The notes below the pieces were generated by a model, which saw only the letters and a list, made by a program, of their open reading frames with translations, was not told where the DNA came from and made no database searches. A stretch of 64,000 bases of DNA, taken from assembly GCA_943370175.1 (NCBI GenBank), contig CALRPU020000017.1, positions 1 through 64,000 of the forward strand. The letters are read 5' to 3'. Position numbers and translations under genes: made by a program. Origin of the DNA: Ideonella_A intermedia_A (lineage in GTDB: Bacteria > Pseudomonadota > Gammaproteobacteria > Burkholderiales > Burkholderiaceae_C). This document shows positions 36,243-45,053 of this stretch, one piece after another (within the stretch, counting starts at the first letter, position 1; each line of letters opens with the position of its first letter).

Positions 36243-36866
36243 TCAGCGCCCGAGGTCGTGCCGCGCGGACGCCGCATCGACGTAGACGAAGGCTTGCCAG
36301 CCCAGGGCCCGGGCCGCAGCAATGTTTTTCGCGTTGTCATCGAAGAACACAGTGTTGGGCGGGTGCAGCCCGTGGCGCCGGGCCATCAACTCAAAGATGG
36401 CTGGCTCGGGCTTGATCAAGCCCACGTCACACGAGAAAAGACCACCCTCGAACACACCCAGCCGATCAATGCACGACTGGGCGTGGGCCTTCAGCGGGCG
36501 CGGCATGTTGGACAAGAACAGCAGCCTCGCGCCGTCGGCCGCCAGCTCCTCGATCAGCGCCGCGGTGTCGGCCCGGATCTGCAGGTGCGCGGGCATGGCG
36601 CCGACCAGGCGCCGCAGGTCTTCCACGGGCAGGCCCAGCCGGCGCGCGATCCGCTCGCTGAGCCCGTCGGTGTCGCAGCTTCCGCGGTCGAACGCTGCCC
36701 AATCGCCGCCCTCCTCGAAGCCCTGGAAGATCCCCTGGGCCAATGTGCGGGCGGCCTCGATGGTGGGCGCGTGCGGCGCGAGCTGTTCCATCAACAAGGC
36801 CACCGGATCCCAATGCAGCACAACCGCGCCGAGGTCGAAGACCACATCGTGGGGCGCGCGGCTCAC
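36243..36866 (-). CDS. HAD-IA phosphatase, YihX-like
   Basis: 207 residues. Motif I is VVFDLGAVVLHWDP, motif II LFLSNMP, motif III lysine near LIKPEPAIFELM, motif IV VFFDDNAKNIAAARALGW. The DLGxV form of motif I, with Gly where most HAD phosphatases have a second Asp, is typical of YihX-like enzymes, which include glucose-1-phosphate phosphatase. GTG 36866 overlaps the pgi stop (GTGA), which supports a sugar-phosphate role. Confidence 0.85.
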   Translation of the reverse strand: MSRAPHDVVFDLGAVVLHWDPVALLMEQLAPHAPTIEAARTLAQGIFQGFEEGGDWAAFDRGSCDTDGLSERIARRLGLPVEDLRRLVGAMPAHLQIRADTAALIEELAADGARLLFLSNMPRPLKAHAQSCIDRLGVFEGGLFSCDVGLIKPEPAIFELMARRHGLHPPNTVFFDDNAKNIAAARALGWQAFVYVDAASARHDLGR

Positions 36867-38464
36867 GAGGCGCTCCTGAGGCGAGCGACCAAGCCCGCGG
36901 TCGAGCCATCCAAACCCGTCAGGTCGCCGCTGTCCAGGCGCGGCAACAGTTGATTGCACAAGGCCTTGCCCAACTCGACCCCCCATTGGTCGAAGCTGTT
37001 GATCTGCCAGAGCGCGCCGCTGGTGAACACCCGGTGTTCGTACAGCGCGATCAACGCCCCCAAGCTCGAAGGCGTCAAGCGATCCAGCATCAAGGTGGTG
37101 CTGGGCCGATTGCCAGGAAAGCGGCGGTGGCGCGCCAGCACGCCCGGCGCCATGGCGGTCGAAGCCGTGGGCGGCCGTTCGCGCTCTGCGTCGGCCGCCG
37201 TCTTGCCCTGCATCAGGGCCTGGGCCTGCGCCAGGCCGTTGGCCAACAGCAGACGGTGCATGTGCGGCAGGGCATGGGTGGGGTGCTTGACCAGGATGAA
37301 CTCGACCGGGATCACGTCCGTGCCCTGATGGAGCATCTGAAAAAACGCATGCTGGCCGTTCGTGCCGGGCTCACCCCACACGACCGGGCTGCTGCCGAAG
37401 GCCAGGGGCTCACCCGCCAGGTCCACCCCTTTGCCGTTGCTTTCCATCTCCAGTTGCTGGAGGTAGGCCGGCAGCCGGGCCAACCCTTGGTGATAGGGTG
37501 CCACGCAGCGGCTGCTGAAGCCGTGGAAGTTGCGGTACCAGAGGTCGACCAGGCCCAACAGGACCGGCAGGTTGCGTTCGAGCGGCGCCTGGGCAAAGTG
37601 TCGGTCCATCGCGTGGGCGCCTGACAACAAAGCCCGAAAGTGCGCGCTGCCGATGGCCAGAGCGATGGGCAGGCCGATCGCACTCCACAACGAGTAGCGC
37701 CCGCCCACCCAGTCCCAGAAACCAAAGGTGGTCGAGATGCCAAACGCGGCCGCCGCGTTCACGTTGGTCGTCGTGGCCACAAAGTGGCGGCCGATGTCGA
37801 CACCACCCTGGGCCAGGAACCAGTCCTTCGCCACCTGGGCATTGGCCATCGTTTCCTGGGTGGTGAAGGTTTTGCTGGCGATGACGAAGAGCGTGTCCTG
37901 GGGGTTCAGCCCGCGCAGCACCGGCGTGATGTCGTGTGCGTCGACGTTCGACACGAAATGCAATGTGAGGCCGCGGTGTGCAAAAGCGTCCAGCGCGGGG
38001 ACCACCATTTGCGGACCGAGGTCGCTGCCGCCAATGCCGATGTTCACCACGTGCCGGATCCCGCTGTGGGCCGTGTCACGCACCCGGTCAGCGAATGAAA
38101 GCATGGCGTCCAGCGTGGCATGCACGTCGGCCGTGAACCGCCCCGCGCCGTCAGCGGGCACCCGCAAGGCCGTGTGCCATGCGGCGCGGCCTTCGGTGGT
38201 GTTGACCGCTTCACCCGACAGCAGGGCATCGCGATGCCGCTCGAGCCCGCACTCGCGCGCCAGGGCCAGCAGCAGCGACATCGCTTGGTCGTCCAGCAAG
38301 TTCTTTGACAGGTCGGCGAACACCTCGGGCGCTTCGACACTGAACTGCTCGAAGCGGCGCGGGTTGTTCGCGAAGGCTGCGCGGACATCGAAGTGCCGAC
38401 CAACCCCGTCAAAGTGGCGGCCCAACGCCGCCCAGGCGTTGGTTTGGTCGCAGCGCGGGGCCAT
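36863..38464 (-). CDS. pgi: Glucose-6-phosphate isomerase
   Basis: 533 residues from ATG 38464; GTG 38470, overlapping the tal stop, is the other option. Signature blocks GIGGSDLGPQMVVPAL, SKTFTTQETMANA, FWDWVGGRYSLWSAIGLPIA and EGKGVD-like SNGKGVDLAGEPL, plus NSFDQWGVELGK. Interconverts glucose-6-P and fructose-6-P. Coupled to the HAD phosphatase downstream and tal upstream. Confidence 0.97.
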   Translation of the reverse strand: MAPRCDQTNAWAALGRHFDGVGRHFDVRAAFANNPRRFEQFSVEAPEVFADLSKNLLDDQAMSLLLALARECGLERHRDALLSGEAVNTTEGRAAWHTALRVPADGAGRFTADVHATLDAMLSFADRVRDTAHSGIRHVVNIGIGGSDLGPQMVVPALDAFAHRGLTLHFVSNVDAHDITPVLRGLNPQDTLFVIASKTFTTQETMANAQVAKDWFLAQGGVDIGRHFVATTTNVNAAAAFGISTTFGFWDWVGGRYSLWSAIGLPIALAIGSAHFRALLSGAHAMDRHFAQAPLERNLPVLLGLVDLWYRNFHGFSSRCVAPYHQGLARLPAYLQQLEMESNGKGVDLAGEPLAFGSSPVVWGEPGTNGQHAFFQMLHQGTDVIPVEFILVKHPTHALPHMHRLLLANGLAQAQALMQGKTAADAERERPPTASTAMAPGVLARHRRFPGNRPSTTLMLDRLTPSSLGALIALYEHRVFTSGALWQINSFDQWGVELGKALCNQLLPRLDSGDLTGLDGSTAGLVARLRSAS

Positions 38465-38466
38465 GT

Positions 38467-39426
38467 TCACGAGGCGGCGCGCGCGGCGTCGATCAAGGCA
38501 TCCAGTCGCTGGGCATCGGCCGCGAAGGCGCGGATGCCCTCGGCGAGCTTGTCGGTGCCCATCGCGTCGGCGTTCAAGGCGAAGCGAAAGCCGGCCTCGT
38601 TGAAGGTGGTCGCCTGGACGGCGGCAGCGGCGGCCCGCGACGGGTCCAGCGCGCGTTCGATCGGCGCCTCGCTGGACTGCAGTGCGGCCAACAGGTCCGG
38701 GCTGATGGTCAACAAATCACAGCCCGCAAGGGCCTGGATCTGGCCCACGTTGCGAAAACTCGCCCCCATCACCTCGGTCGGGATGCCGAATTTCTTGTAG
38801 TACGTGTAGATCTGGACCACCGACTGCACGCCAGGGTCATTCGCGCCGGCCCGTGCCGACTCGTTCCACGCGGCGCCAGCGGCCTTCTTGTGCCAATCGT
38901 AGATGCGACCCACGAACGGAGAAATCAGCGTCACGCCCACGTCGGCGCAGGCCACCGCCTGACAGAACGAGAACAGCAGCGTGAGGTTGCAATGGATGCC
39001 CTCGTGCTCCAGGACGCGGGCGGCCTGGATGCCCTCCCAGGTCGCAGCGATCTTGATGAGAACGCGGTCGCGGCTGACGCCGGCGCGCTCGTACAAGCCC
39101 ATGAGCCGGTGCGCACGCGCCACGGTGGCAGCGGTGTCGAAGGACAAGCGGGCGTCCACTTCGGTCGAGACCCGACCCGGCACCTGGGCCAGGATTTCCA
39201 AGCCGAAGCGCACCAGCACGTCGTCCACCAGCGCGTCGGTCGGGGCCCCTGGGGCAGCGGCGACGCAGTCCTTCAGCAACGGCGCATAGGCGGGCAGTTG
39301 GACGGCCTTCAGGATCAAGGAGGGGTTGGTCGTGGCGTCGCGGGGGGCGTAGGCGGCCAGTTCCTTGAAGTTGCCGGTGTCGGCGACAACGGTGGTGAAT
39401 TGCTTGAGTTGTTCGAGCTGGTTCAT
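38467..39426 (-). CDS. tal: Transaldolase (TalB type)
   Basis: 319 residues. Schiff-base Lys in RVLIKIAATWEGIQAAR, conserved DATTNPSLILKA near the N-terminus and PFVGRIYDWHKK. A pentose-phosphate enzyme. First gene of tal-pgi-HAD, divergent from zwf-hexR across 125 bp that contain a HexR-type site. Confidence 0.97.
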   Translation of the reverse strand: MNQLEQLKQFTTVVADTGNFKELAAYAPRDATTNPSLILKAVQLPAYAPLLKDCVAAAPGAPTDALVDDVLVRFGLEILAQVPGRVSTEVDARLSFDTAATVARAHRLMGLYERAGVSRDRVLIKIAATWEGIQAARVLEHEGIHCNLTLLFSFCQAVACADVGVTLISPFVGRIYDWHKKAAGAAWNESARAGANDPGVQSVVQIYTYYKKFGIPTEVMGASFRNVGQIQALAGCDLLTISPDLLAALQSSEAPIERALDPSRAAAAAVQATTFNEAGFRFALNADAMGTDKLAEGIRAFAADAQRLDALIDAARAAS

Positions 39427-39468
39427 GGCGTGGAGGGATCGTGATCGAGCGCAGTGCGCGAACGTGGA

Positions 39469-39497
39469 TTGACCGCTGTCATCGATTTGTGCATGAT
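39469..39497 (+). promoter_or_regulatory. Putative zwf promoter
   Basis: TTGACC (39469-39474), 17-bp spacer, CATGAT (39492-39497). The predicted start at about 39504 lies inside the HexR-type operator, a standard place for repression. Confidence 0.55.
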
Positions 39498-39501
39498 CGC
39501 T

Positions 39502-39516
39502 TGTAACTAAATTACA
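39502..39516. promoter_or_regulatory. HexR-type operator
   Basis: TGTAACTAAATTACA has perfect 5-bp arms (TGTAA / TTACA) and fits the known gamma-proteobacterial HexR site TGTARTNNNANTACA at all but one position. It lies between tal and zwf, and a HexR-like gene follows zwf. KDPG releases HexR in known systems. Confidence 0.75.
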
Positions 39517-39551
39517 TGCAACTGCCGGTCGGCGGTTTCAACGAGGGGTTC

Positions 39552-41006
39552 ATGTCGTTCGATCTGGTTTTCTTTGGGGGCACGGGCGACTTGACGTGGC
39601 GCAAGCTGATGCCAGCGCTGTTCCAGGCCTTCCGTCACGGCAAACTGCCGCCGAATGGCCGCATTTTGGCCGTGGCGCGCGATGATCAGACCGACGAGCG
39701 GTACCGCGCTTGGCTGAAAGAGCGATTTCAGGACGTCGAGGGCGCAAAGCGCCCGAACCCCGAGGAGTTCGCACGCTTCGCCGAGATGCTGCACTACCGG
39801 CGCATGGACCTGTCGCGCCCCGACGACTACGCTGGCCTGAAAGCCTGGCTGGAACAACGTGGTGCGGACACCACCGTGTTGTACCTGGCAACCAGCCCTC
39901 ACCTGTTTCCTCAAGTCTGCGAACAACTCGGCGCGGTCGGCCTGAACGGCCCGTCGGTGCGCGTGGTGCTGGAAAAGCCGCTCGGGCACGACCTGGCCAG
40001 CGCGCAGGAGATCAACCGCGTGGTGCGCTCCGTCTTCGGCGAAGAGCAGGCCTTCAGGATCGACCACTACCTTGGCAAGCCTTCGGTGCAGAACCTGATG
40101 GCGCTGCGCTTTGGCAACGCGCTCTTCGAGCCGCTGTGGCGCCGGGAAAGCATTTCCAACATCCAGATCACCCTCGCCGAAAGTCTGGGGGTCGGCACGC
40201 GAGGCGACTTCTACGACCGCACCGGCGCGCTGCGCGACATGATTCAGAACCATGCGCTGCAACTGTTGACGATGGTCGCGATGGAGCCGCCATCCAGCAA
40301 CGACGCCGACGCGATCCGCGACGAAAAGCTCAAGGTGCTGCGCTCGCTCAAGCCGTTCACCGAGGACAGCGTGTCCCGCGACGTCGTGCGCGGCCAATAC
40401 CGCAAAGGCAATGCCGACGGCAAGGCGGTGGCGGGCTACCTGGACGAGGTCAAGGTGCCGCCAGGCAGCCCTTGCGAAACCTTCGTGGCGCTGCGCACCG
40501 AGGTTCAGAACTGGCGTTGGGCAGGCGTGCCGTTCTACTTGCGCACCGGCAAGCGGTTGGCCGAACGCGACGCGCAGATCGTCGTCAACTTCAGGCCCAC
40601 GCCGCACAGCATCTTCCCGGGCACCAACCAGCCCAACAAGCTGGTGATCAAGCTGCAGCCAGAAGACGGGCTCGAGCTGCACCTGCTTGCCGCCAAGGGC
40701 AACGCACAAGGAGAGGTGTTGGCGCCGGTGTCGCTGGACCTCGACTTCGACAAGGCGTTCGCCGAAAACCGAGTCGGGGCCTATGAACGGCTGCTGCTCG
40801 AGGCCATCGCCGGACGCCTGAACTTGTTCGTGCGCAGCGACGAGCAAGAACAAGCCTGGCGCTGGGTCGAGCCCGTTCTGCAGGCCTGGCAACGGGACAA
40901 CGACGCGTCCGGCGGACCACGACCTTACGCCGCCGGGACCTGGGGGCCCGCGGCGGCCAGCGCCCTGGTGGCCCGCGACGGCTTTGCGTGGTCCGAGGAG
41001 CAGTGA
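39552..41006 (+). CDS. zwf: Glucose-6-phosphate 1-dehydrogenase
   Basis: 484 residues. NADP-binding FGGTGDLTWRKLMPAL, active-site RIDHYLGKPSVQNLMALRF, and C-terminal VPFYLRTGKRL. Oxidises glucose-6-P in the pentose phosphate and Entner-Doudoroff routes. ATG 39552 with GAGG upstream is used; the ATG at 39516 overlaps the HexR box. Followed by hexR after 40 bp. Confidence 0.97.
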   Translation: MSFDLVFFGGTGDLTWRKLMPALFQAFRHGKLPPNGRILAVARDDQTDERYRAWLKERFQDVEGAKRPNPEEFARFAEMLHYRRMDLSRPDDYAGLKAWLEQRGADTTVLYLATSPHLFPQVCEQLGAVGLNGPSVRVVLEKPLGHDLASAQEINRVVRSVFGEEQAFRIDHYLGKPSVQNLMALRFGNALFEPLWRRESISNIQITLAESLGVGTRGDFYDRTGALRDMIQNHALQLLTMVAMEPPSSNDADAIRDEKLKVLRSLKPFTEDSVSRDVVRGQYRKGNADGKAVAGYLDEVKVPPGSPCETFVALRTEVQNWRWAGVPFYLRTGKRLAERDAQIVVNFRPTPHSIFPGTNQPNKLVIKLQPEDGLELHLLAAKGNAQGEVLAPVSLDLDFDKAFAENRVGAYERLLLEAIAGRLNLFVRSDEQEQAWRWVEPVLQAWQRDNDASGGPRPYAAGTWGPAAASALVARDGFAWSEEQ

Positions 41007-41046
41007 GCCACCGGGCAAGCCCGTGCTCACCCCACCCGATGCAGCC

Positions 41047-41913
41047 ATGAGCATGCTGGACCGAATCAAGGCGTCGCGGCTGGCCTTGCCGCCGGCCGAG
41101 CAGCGGGTCGCCGACCTGCTGCTCGCCGATGCCCGCAACTTCGCCCTGCTGCCCGTCACCGAGTTGGCACGGCGCGCACAAGTGAGCAAGCCCACCGTTG
41201 TTCGGTTCTGCCGCAGCGTGGGCTACGACGGCCTGGCGGACTTCAAGCGCAAGCTGGCTGGCCATGTCAATGAAGGCGTGCCCTTTGTCCACCGCGCGGT
41301 GGACGAGGACGACAAGCCGGCCGACATCATGGTGAAGCTGATCGACAACACCGTCGCCGCCTTGCTGAAGTACCGCAACGACGCGATGTCGCACGCCTTC
41401 GAACGGGCCATCATCGCGCTGACCAATGCAGGCAGCGCAGGCCGGCGCATCGAGTTCTACGGCGTGGGCAATTCAGGCATCGTGGCGCAGGACGCGCAAC
41501 ACAAGTTTTTCCGGCTGGGCGTGCACGCGCAAGCCATCAGCGACGGCCACGTGCAGGTGATGAGTGCCACCATGCTGCAGCCGGGCGATTGCGCGGTGAT
41601 CATCAGCAATTCCGGGCGCAGCCGGGACCTGCTGGACGTGGCGGAAATCGCGCGCCGCAAAGGTGCGACCACCATCTTGATCACCGCCAGCGCCTCACCA
41701 CTGGCGATGACAGCGCAATCGTCACTGCAGGTGCTGCTGGCGGTCGACCATCCGGAGGATTACGACCGCTACAGCCCGATGGTGTCGCGGCAACTGCACC
41801 TGATGGTGGTGGACATCCTGACCACCGCGGTGGCCCTGCGCTTGCCCACCGAGCGCAGGCCCGCGCTGCAGGAAATCAAACGCAACCTGCGGGCAAAACG
41901 CTACGCCGATTGA
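41047..41913 (+). CDS. hexR: HexR-like transcriptional regulator (RpiR family)
   Basis: 288 residues. N-terminal HTH (LARRAQVSKPTVVRFCRSVG at about 45-65) and C-terminal SIS sugar-isomerase domain (FYGVGNSGIVAQDAQHKFF, VIISNSGRSRDLLDVAEIA). Position after zwf and the site upstream of zwf point to HexR, the repressor of central sugar genes. The last 13 nt overlap the convergent mlaB-like gene. Confidence 0.9.
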   Translation: MSMLDRIKASRLALPPAEQRVADLLLADARNFALLPVTELARRAQVSKPTVVRFCRSVGYDGLADFKRKLAGHVNEGVPFVHRAVDEDDKPADIMVKLIDNTVAALLKYRNDAMSHAFERAIIALTNAGSAGRRIEFYGVGNSGIVAQDAQHKFFRLGVHAQAISDGHVQVMSATMLQPGDCAVIISNSGRSRDLLDVAEIARRKGATTILITASASPLAMTAQSSLQVLLAVDHPEDYDRYSPMVSRQLHLMVVDILTTAVALRLPTERRPALQEIKRNLRAKRYAD

Positions 41914-42227
41914 ACAGGCGGCTCGCCGGCTCCGAGCAGTTCGGCCAGCCCGTAAAGCCGCGCCAGCTGTTGCAGCTTGGCGGGCGCGTGCCGAAGTTCA
42001 ATGCCCTGCCCGGTCGGTCCCGCCAGGCGGCGACACTCCAACAGCACGGCCAGGGCCGACGAGTCGAACTGCACCAGCGCCGACGCGTCGATCACCAGCG
42101 GTGACCGGGCGGCGGTGGCGCCCTGCATCTGGCGGATGGACTGAGCCAGCATGCGGATGGCGTCGGGCGCTTCCCGATGGGTCAGGCTGGCGGGCAACAC
42201 CACCATGGCGGGCGCGTGCTCGGTCAA
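41901..42227 (-). CDS. mlaB: STAS-domain protein, MlaB-like
   Basis: 108 residues. STAS fold with LVIDASALVQFDSSALAVLLE, where the DSS around the conserved Ser/Thr matches MlaB. MlaB stabilises the MlaF ATPase. Last gene of mlaFEDACB; its ATG overlaps the mlaC stop (ATGA). Its 3' end overlaps hexR by 13 bp in the opposite direction. Confidence 0.88.
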   Translation of the reverse strand: MTEHAPAMVVLPASLTHREAPDAIRMLAQSIRQMQGATAARSPLVIDASALVQFDSSALAVLLECRRLAGPTGQGIELRHAPAKLQQLARLYGLAELLGAGEPPVQSA

Positions 42228-42835
42228 GACTTCGCGGCGGCGGCCTTGTTGCGCTCGGCCAGCTTGGCGATCAGGCCGTCGACGCCATTGGCACCGATTT
42301 CTTGGGCGAAGCTGTTGCGGTAGTTTTCAACCAGCCACACACCCAGCACATTGACGTCGTAGATCTTCCAGCCACCGTCTGACTTTTCGAGGCGGTAATC
42401 GAGCTGGATCGGATCGCCCTTGCCGCGCACTTCGGTGCGCACCACCACCTCGGTGTCGGTGGGGCTGGAGCGCATCGGCTTCAGCGACACGGTCTGGTCC
42501 TTCACCTGCGACAAGGCTCCGGAATACGTGCGCACCAACAGTGTCTTGAACTCGTCCTGCAGGCGCTTTTGCTGGTCCGCACTGGCCTGGCGCCAATAAC
42601 GACCAACGGCCGAGGCCGTCATGCGCTGGAAGTTGACGTGAGGCATCACCTTGGTGTCCACCAGCGCCATCACCTTCTGGGTGTCGCCAGCCTGGATGCT
42701 CTTGTCGGACTTCACCGCCTCCAACACATCGGTGGAGACCTGCTTGATCAGGGCGTCCGGGGCGTCGCTGGCCGCGCGCACCGAAAACGCCATCGCGAAG
42801 GCCGCAAGGGCAATGAACAATCGGCGTGAGCTCAT
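42224..42835 (-). CDS. mlaC: Periplasmic phospholipid-binding protein MlaC
   Basis: 203 residues from ATG 42835, which has AAAGGA 8 nt upstream; ATG 42844 is closer to it. Signal peptide LFIALAAFAMAFSVRAA. MlaC features: VDTKVMPHVNFQRMTASAVG, YWRQASADQQKRLQDEFKTL and GWKIYDVNVLGVWLVENYRN. It carries phospholipids between MlaA in the outer membrane and MlaFEDB. Confidence 0.95.
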   Translation of the reverse strand: MSSRRLFIALAAFAMAFSVRAASDAPDALIKQVSTDVLEAVKSDKSIQAGDTQKVMALVDTKVMPHVNFQRMTASAVGRYWRQASADQQKRLQDEFKTLLVRTYSGALSQVKDQTVSLKPMRSSPTDTEVVVRTEVRGKGDPIQLDYRLEKSDGGWKIYDVNVLGVWLVENYRNSFAQEIGANGVDGLIAKLAERNKAAAAKS

Positions 42836-42934
42836 GGGGGTCATCCTTTCTTGTCGTGCCCGCTGCGACATGCCGAGGCAATTCGGCGATTTCCAGCGGG
42901 AAGTTCGGGTTGGACCCGATTCGTGCGGTCGAGT

Positions 42935-43768
42935 TCAGCGGGCCGGCTTGGCGGTCGAGTCTTTGCCCGGTTGATCGGGCTTGTCTTTGGGTTTGTCAGC
43001 GGGTTTGTCAGCGGGCTTGTCTGCAGCCTTGTCTGCGTCTTTCGCGTCGGCCGGCTCCGGCACGTCCCCATCAAACACCAGGCTGCGGCGGCGCTGCAAA
43101 TAGGCGTCGCGGACGAAGGTGTAACGGTCCAGGGCGATGTCGTCGAGCACGCGGCTGGCACCCAGCAGGTTGGCCCGGGTGTTGATGATCTGCAAAGCGG
43201 TGATGCCGAACTGGGCACCACCATCGTGGATCACCACGGCGGGCGACACCGAACGGTCCAGCGGCAACGCGAAGGATTCGCGCACCGTGGACGGCCCCAG
43301 CAACGGCCACACGATGTAGGCGCCAGCGCCGACCCCCCAATAGCCCAGCGTCTGCCCGAAGTCCTCGTAGCTGTGCTCCAGGCCCATCTCGCTGGCCGGG
43401 TCCAGGATGCCGCCGATGCCCAGGAAGGTGTTGGTGCCGACGCGAACGACGTCGTGCATGCCCGCAGCGAACTTGAGCTGCATGAAATTGTTCACCGCGG
43501 ACCAGGCGTCGGCCGCGTTGTTGAAGAAATTCGCCACGCCCTGGCGAACCAGCTGCGGCACGACGTTGCTGTAGACCGTGGCCACCGGCTTGAGCACGTT
43601 CTCATCAAGGCTGTCGTTGAAGCTGAAGACCTTGCGGTTCCAGTTTTCCCAAGGGTCCAGGCGCTCACCCGCGGTGCGCGACGTGGTGGCGCAACCGGCA
43701 AGGGCCACGACCGAGGCGAACACCACGATGCGCGCCACATGGCGCAGGCCCTGTGGTGTGTGCTTCAT
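42935..43768 (-). CDS. mlaA: MlaA outer-membrane lipoprotein
   Basis: 277 residues. Lipobox VALAGC. Family blocks DPWENWNRKVFSFNDSLDEN, FNNAADAWSAVNNFMQLKF and EDFGQTLGYWGVGAGAYIVW. The C-terminal 40 residues are a charged Lys-Pro-Ala-Asp repeat tail made by a 12-bp tandem repeat. It removes misplaced phospholipid from the outer leaflet. ATGA overlap with mlaD. Unlike E. coli, mlaA is inside the operon here. Confidence 0.95.
   Translation of the reverse strand: MKHTPQGLRHVARIVVFASVVALAGCATTSRTAGERLDPWENWNRKVFSFNDSLDENVLKPVATVYSNVVPQLVRQGVANFFNNAADAWSAVNNFMQLKFAAGMHDVVRVGTNTFLGIGGILDPASEMGLEHSYEDFGQTLGYWGVGAGAYIVWPLLGPSTVRESFALPLDRSVSPAVVIHDGGAQFGITALQIINTRANLLGASRVLDDIALDRYTFVRDAYLQRRRSLVFDGDVPEPADAKDADKAADKPADKPADKPKDKPDQPGKDSTAKPAR
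42977..43036. repeat. 12-bp tandem repeat in the mlaA 3' end
   Basis: Five in-frame copies of a GGGTTTGTCAGC-type unit (two identical at 42989-43012, others with 2-4 changes) encode the D-K-P-A/K repeats of the MlaA tail. Copy number change would lengthen or shorten the tail by four residues without a frameshift. Confidence 0.75.
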
Positions 43769-44256
43769 TTTTTGGCTCCATCGGCCGCGGGGGCGCTGCC
43801 CGAGTCTGCGGCTTTGTTGAACAAGAACTGGCTGATCAGATTTTCCAGCACGACGGCGGATTGAGTCTGCGTGATGACGTCGTTCGATGCGAGGTTCTTC
43901 ACGTCGCCACCCACTTCCAGGCCGATGTACTGTTCGCCAAGCAAGCCCGAGGTCAGGATCTTGGCCGAACTGTCTTTCGGAAAGGCGAAGCGCTTCTCGA
44001 GTTGCATCGTGACGGAGGCCTGGAAGGTCTTGTCGTCGAAACCAATCGACTCGACACGCCCCACCACCACGCCAGCACTTTTCACGGCGGCGCGCACCTT
44101 CAGCCCGCCAATGTTGTCGAAGCGCGCAGTGACCGGGTAGGTTTCAGCAAAGCTCAGGCTGAGCAGGTTGCCGGACTTCAGCGCCAGGAACAACAGGGCC
44201 GCCGCACCGATCATCACGAACAGCCCGACCCACACATCATGACGAGATTGCTGCAT
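43765..44256 (-). CDS. mlaD: MlaD (MCE-domain) lipid transport subunit
   Basis: 163 residues. One N-terminal membrane helix (VWVGLFVMIGAAALLFLALK), then an MCE domain (TARFDNIGGLKVRAAVKSAG, ILTSGLLGEQYIGLEVGG). It forms the hexameric periplasmic ring on MlaE. C-terminus ends in an Ala/Asp-rich tail. ATGA overlap with mlaA; 11 nt after mlaE. Confidence 0.95.
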   Translation of the reverse strand: MQQSRHDVWVGLFVMIGAAALLFLALKSGNLLSLSFAETYPVTARFDNIGGLKVRAAVKSAGVVVGRVESIGFDDKTFQASVTMQLEKRFAFPKDSSAKILTSGLLGEQYIGLEVGGDVKNLASNDVITQTQSAVVLENLISQFLFNKAADSGSAPAADGAKK

Positions 44257-44267
44257 CTCAGGTTTCC

Positions 44268-45053
44268 TCAGATCGAAAACATCATCGCGGTGAGCATGAA
44301 GTCGAGCGCCAGCACCGCCAGCGAGGCCATCACGACCGTGCGGGTGGTGGCTTGCGACACCCCTTCCGGTGTCGGCTTGCAGGCGTAGCCCTGCAGCAAG
44401 GCCACGAACGTCACGGTGGCACCAAACACCAAGCTCTTGATCACACCGTTGCCAACATCAGACCAAACGTCCACCCCACCCTGCATCTGGGACCAGAACG
44501 AGCCAGGGTCAATGCCGATCAGCGGCACGGCCACCAGCCAGCCGCCCAGGATGCCCACCGCGCTGAACACCGCGGCCAACAACGGCATGGCGATGAAGCC
44601 GGCCCAGAAACGCGGCGCGAGCACCCGCTGAACCGGGTCCACCGCCATCATCTCCATCGCGGCCAGCTGCTCTCCTGCCTTCATCAAGCCGATTTCCGCG
44701 GTGAGCGAGGTGCCGGCGCGGCCCGCGAACAGCAACGCGGTCACCACGGGCCCGAGCTCCCTCACGAGGCTCAGGGCCACCAGCAAACCCACGGCCTCTG
44801 CCGAACCATAGCGCTGCAAGGTGTAGTAGCCCTGCAGTGCAAGCACAAAGCCGACGAACAGGCCTGACACCGCGATGATCGACAAGGAGCGGTTGCCAAC
44901 GAAGAACAACTGCTCGACCAGCAGGCGCATCCGCCGGAGCGTGGCGCCCAGCATCCCGACCACCCGGACGAACAGGCGCGCCGCGGCGCCAATGTCGGCG
45001 AGCTTCGCGCGAACGGCCAGGCCCAGCGCCGCGGGGTGCATCCATGACGCCAT
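44268..45053 (-). CDS. mlaE: MlaE permease
   Basis: 261 residues of the MlaE permease family, with about five membrane spans. Blocks FVLALQGYYTLQRYGSAE, ELGPVVTALLFAGRAGTSLT and AEIGLMKAGEQLAAMEMMAV are conserved. It is the core of the inner-membrane complex. ATG overlaps the mlaF stop by 1 nt. Confidence 0.96.
   Translation of the reverse strand: MASWMHPAALGLAVRAKLADIGAAARLFVRVVGMLGATLRRMRLLVEQLFFVGNRSLSIIAVSGLFVGFVLALQGYYTLQRYGSAEAVGLLVALSLVRELGPVVTALLFAGRAGTSLTAEIGLMKAGEQLAAMEMMAVDPVQRVLAPRFWAGFIAMPLLAAVFSAVGILGGWLVAVPLIGIDPGSFWSQMQGGVDVWSDVGNGVIKSLVFGATVTFVALLQGYACKPTPEGVSQATTRTVVMASLAVLALDFMLTAMMFSI

Noticed and set aside
42977..43036. CRISPR-like array
   Set aside because: The repeat unit is 12 bp without spacers and lies in frame inside mlaA.
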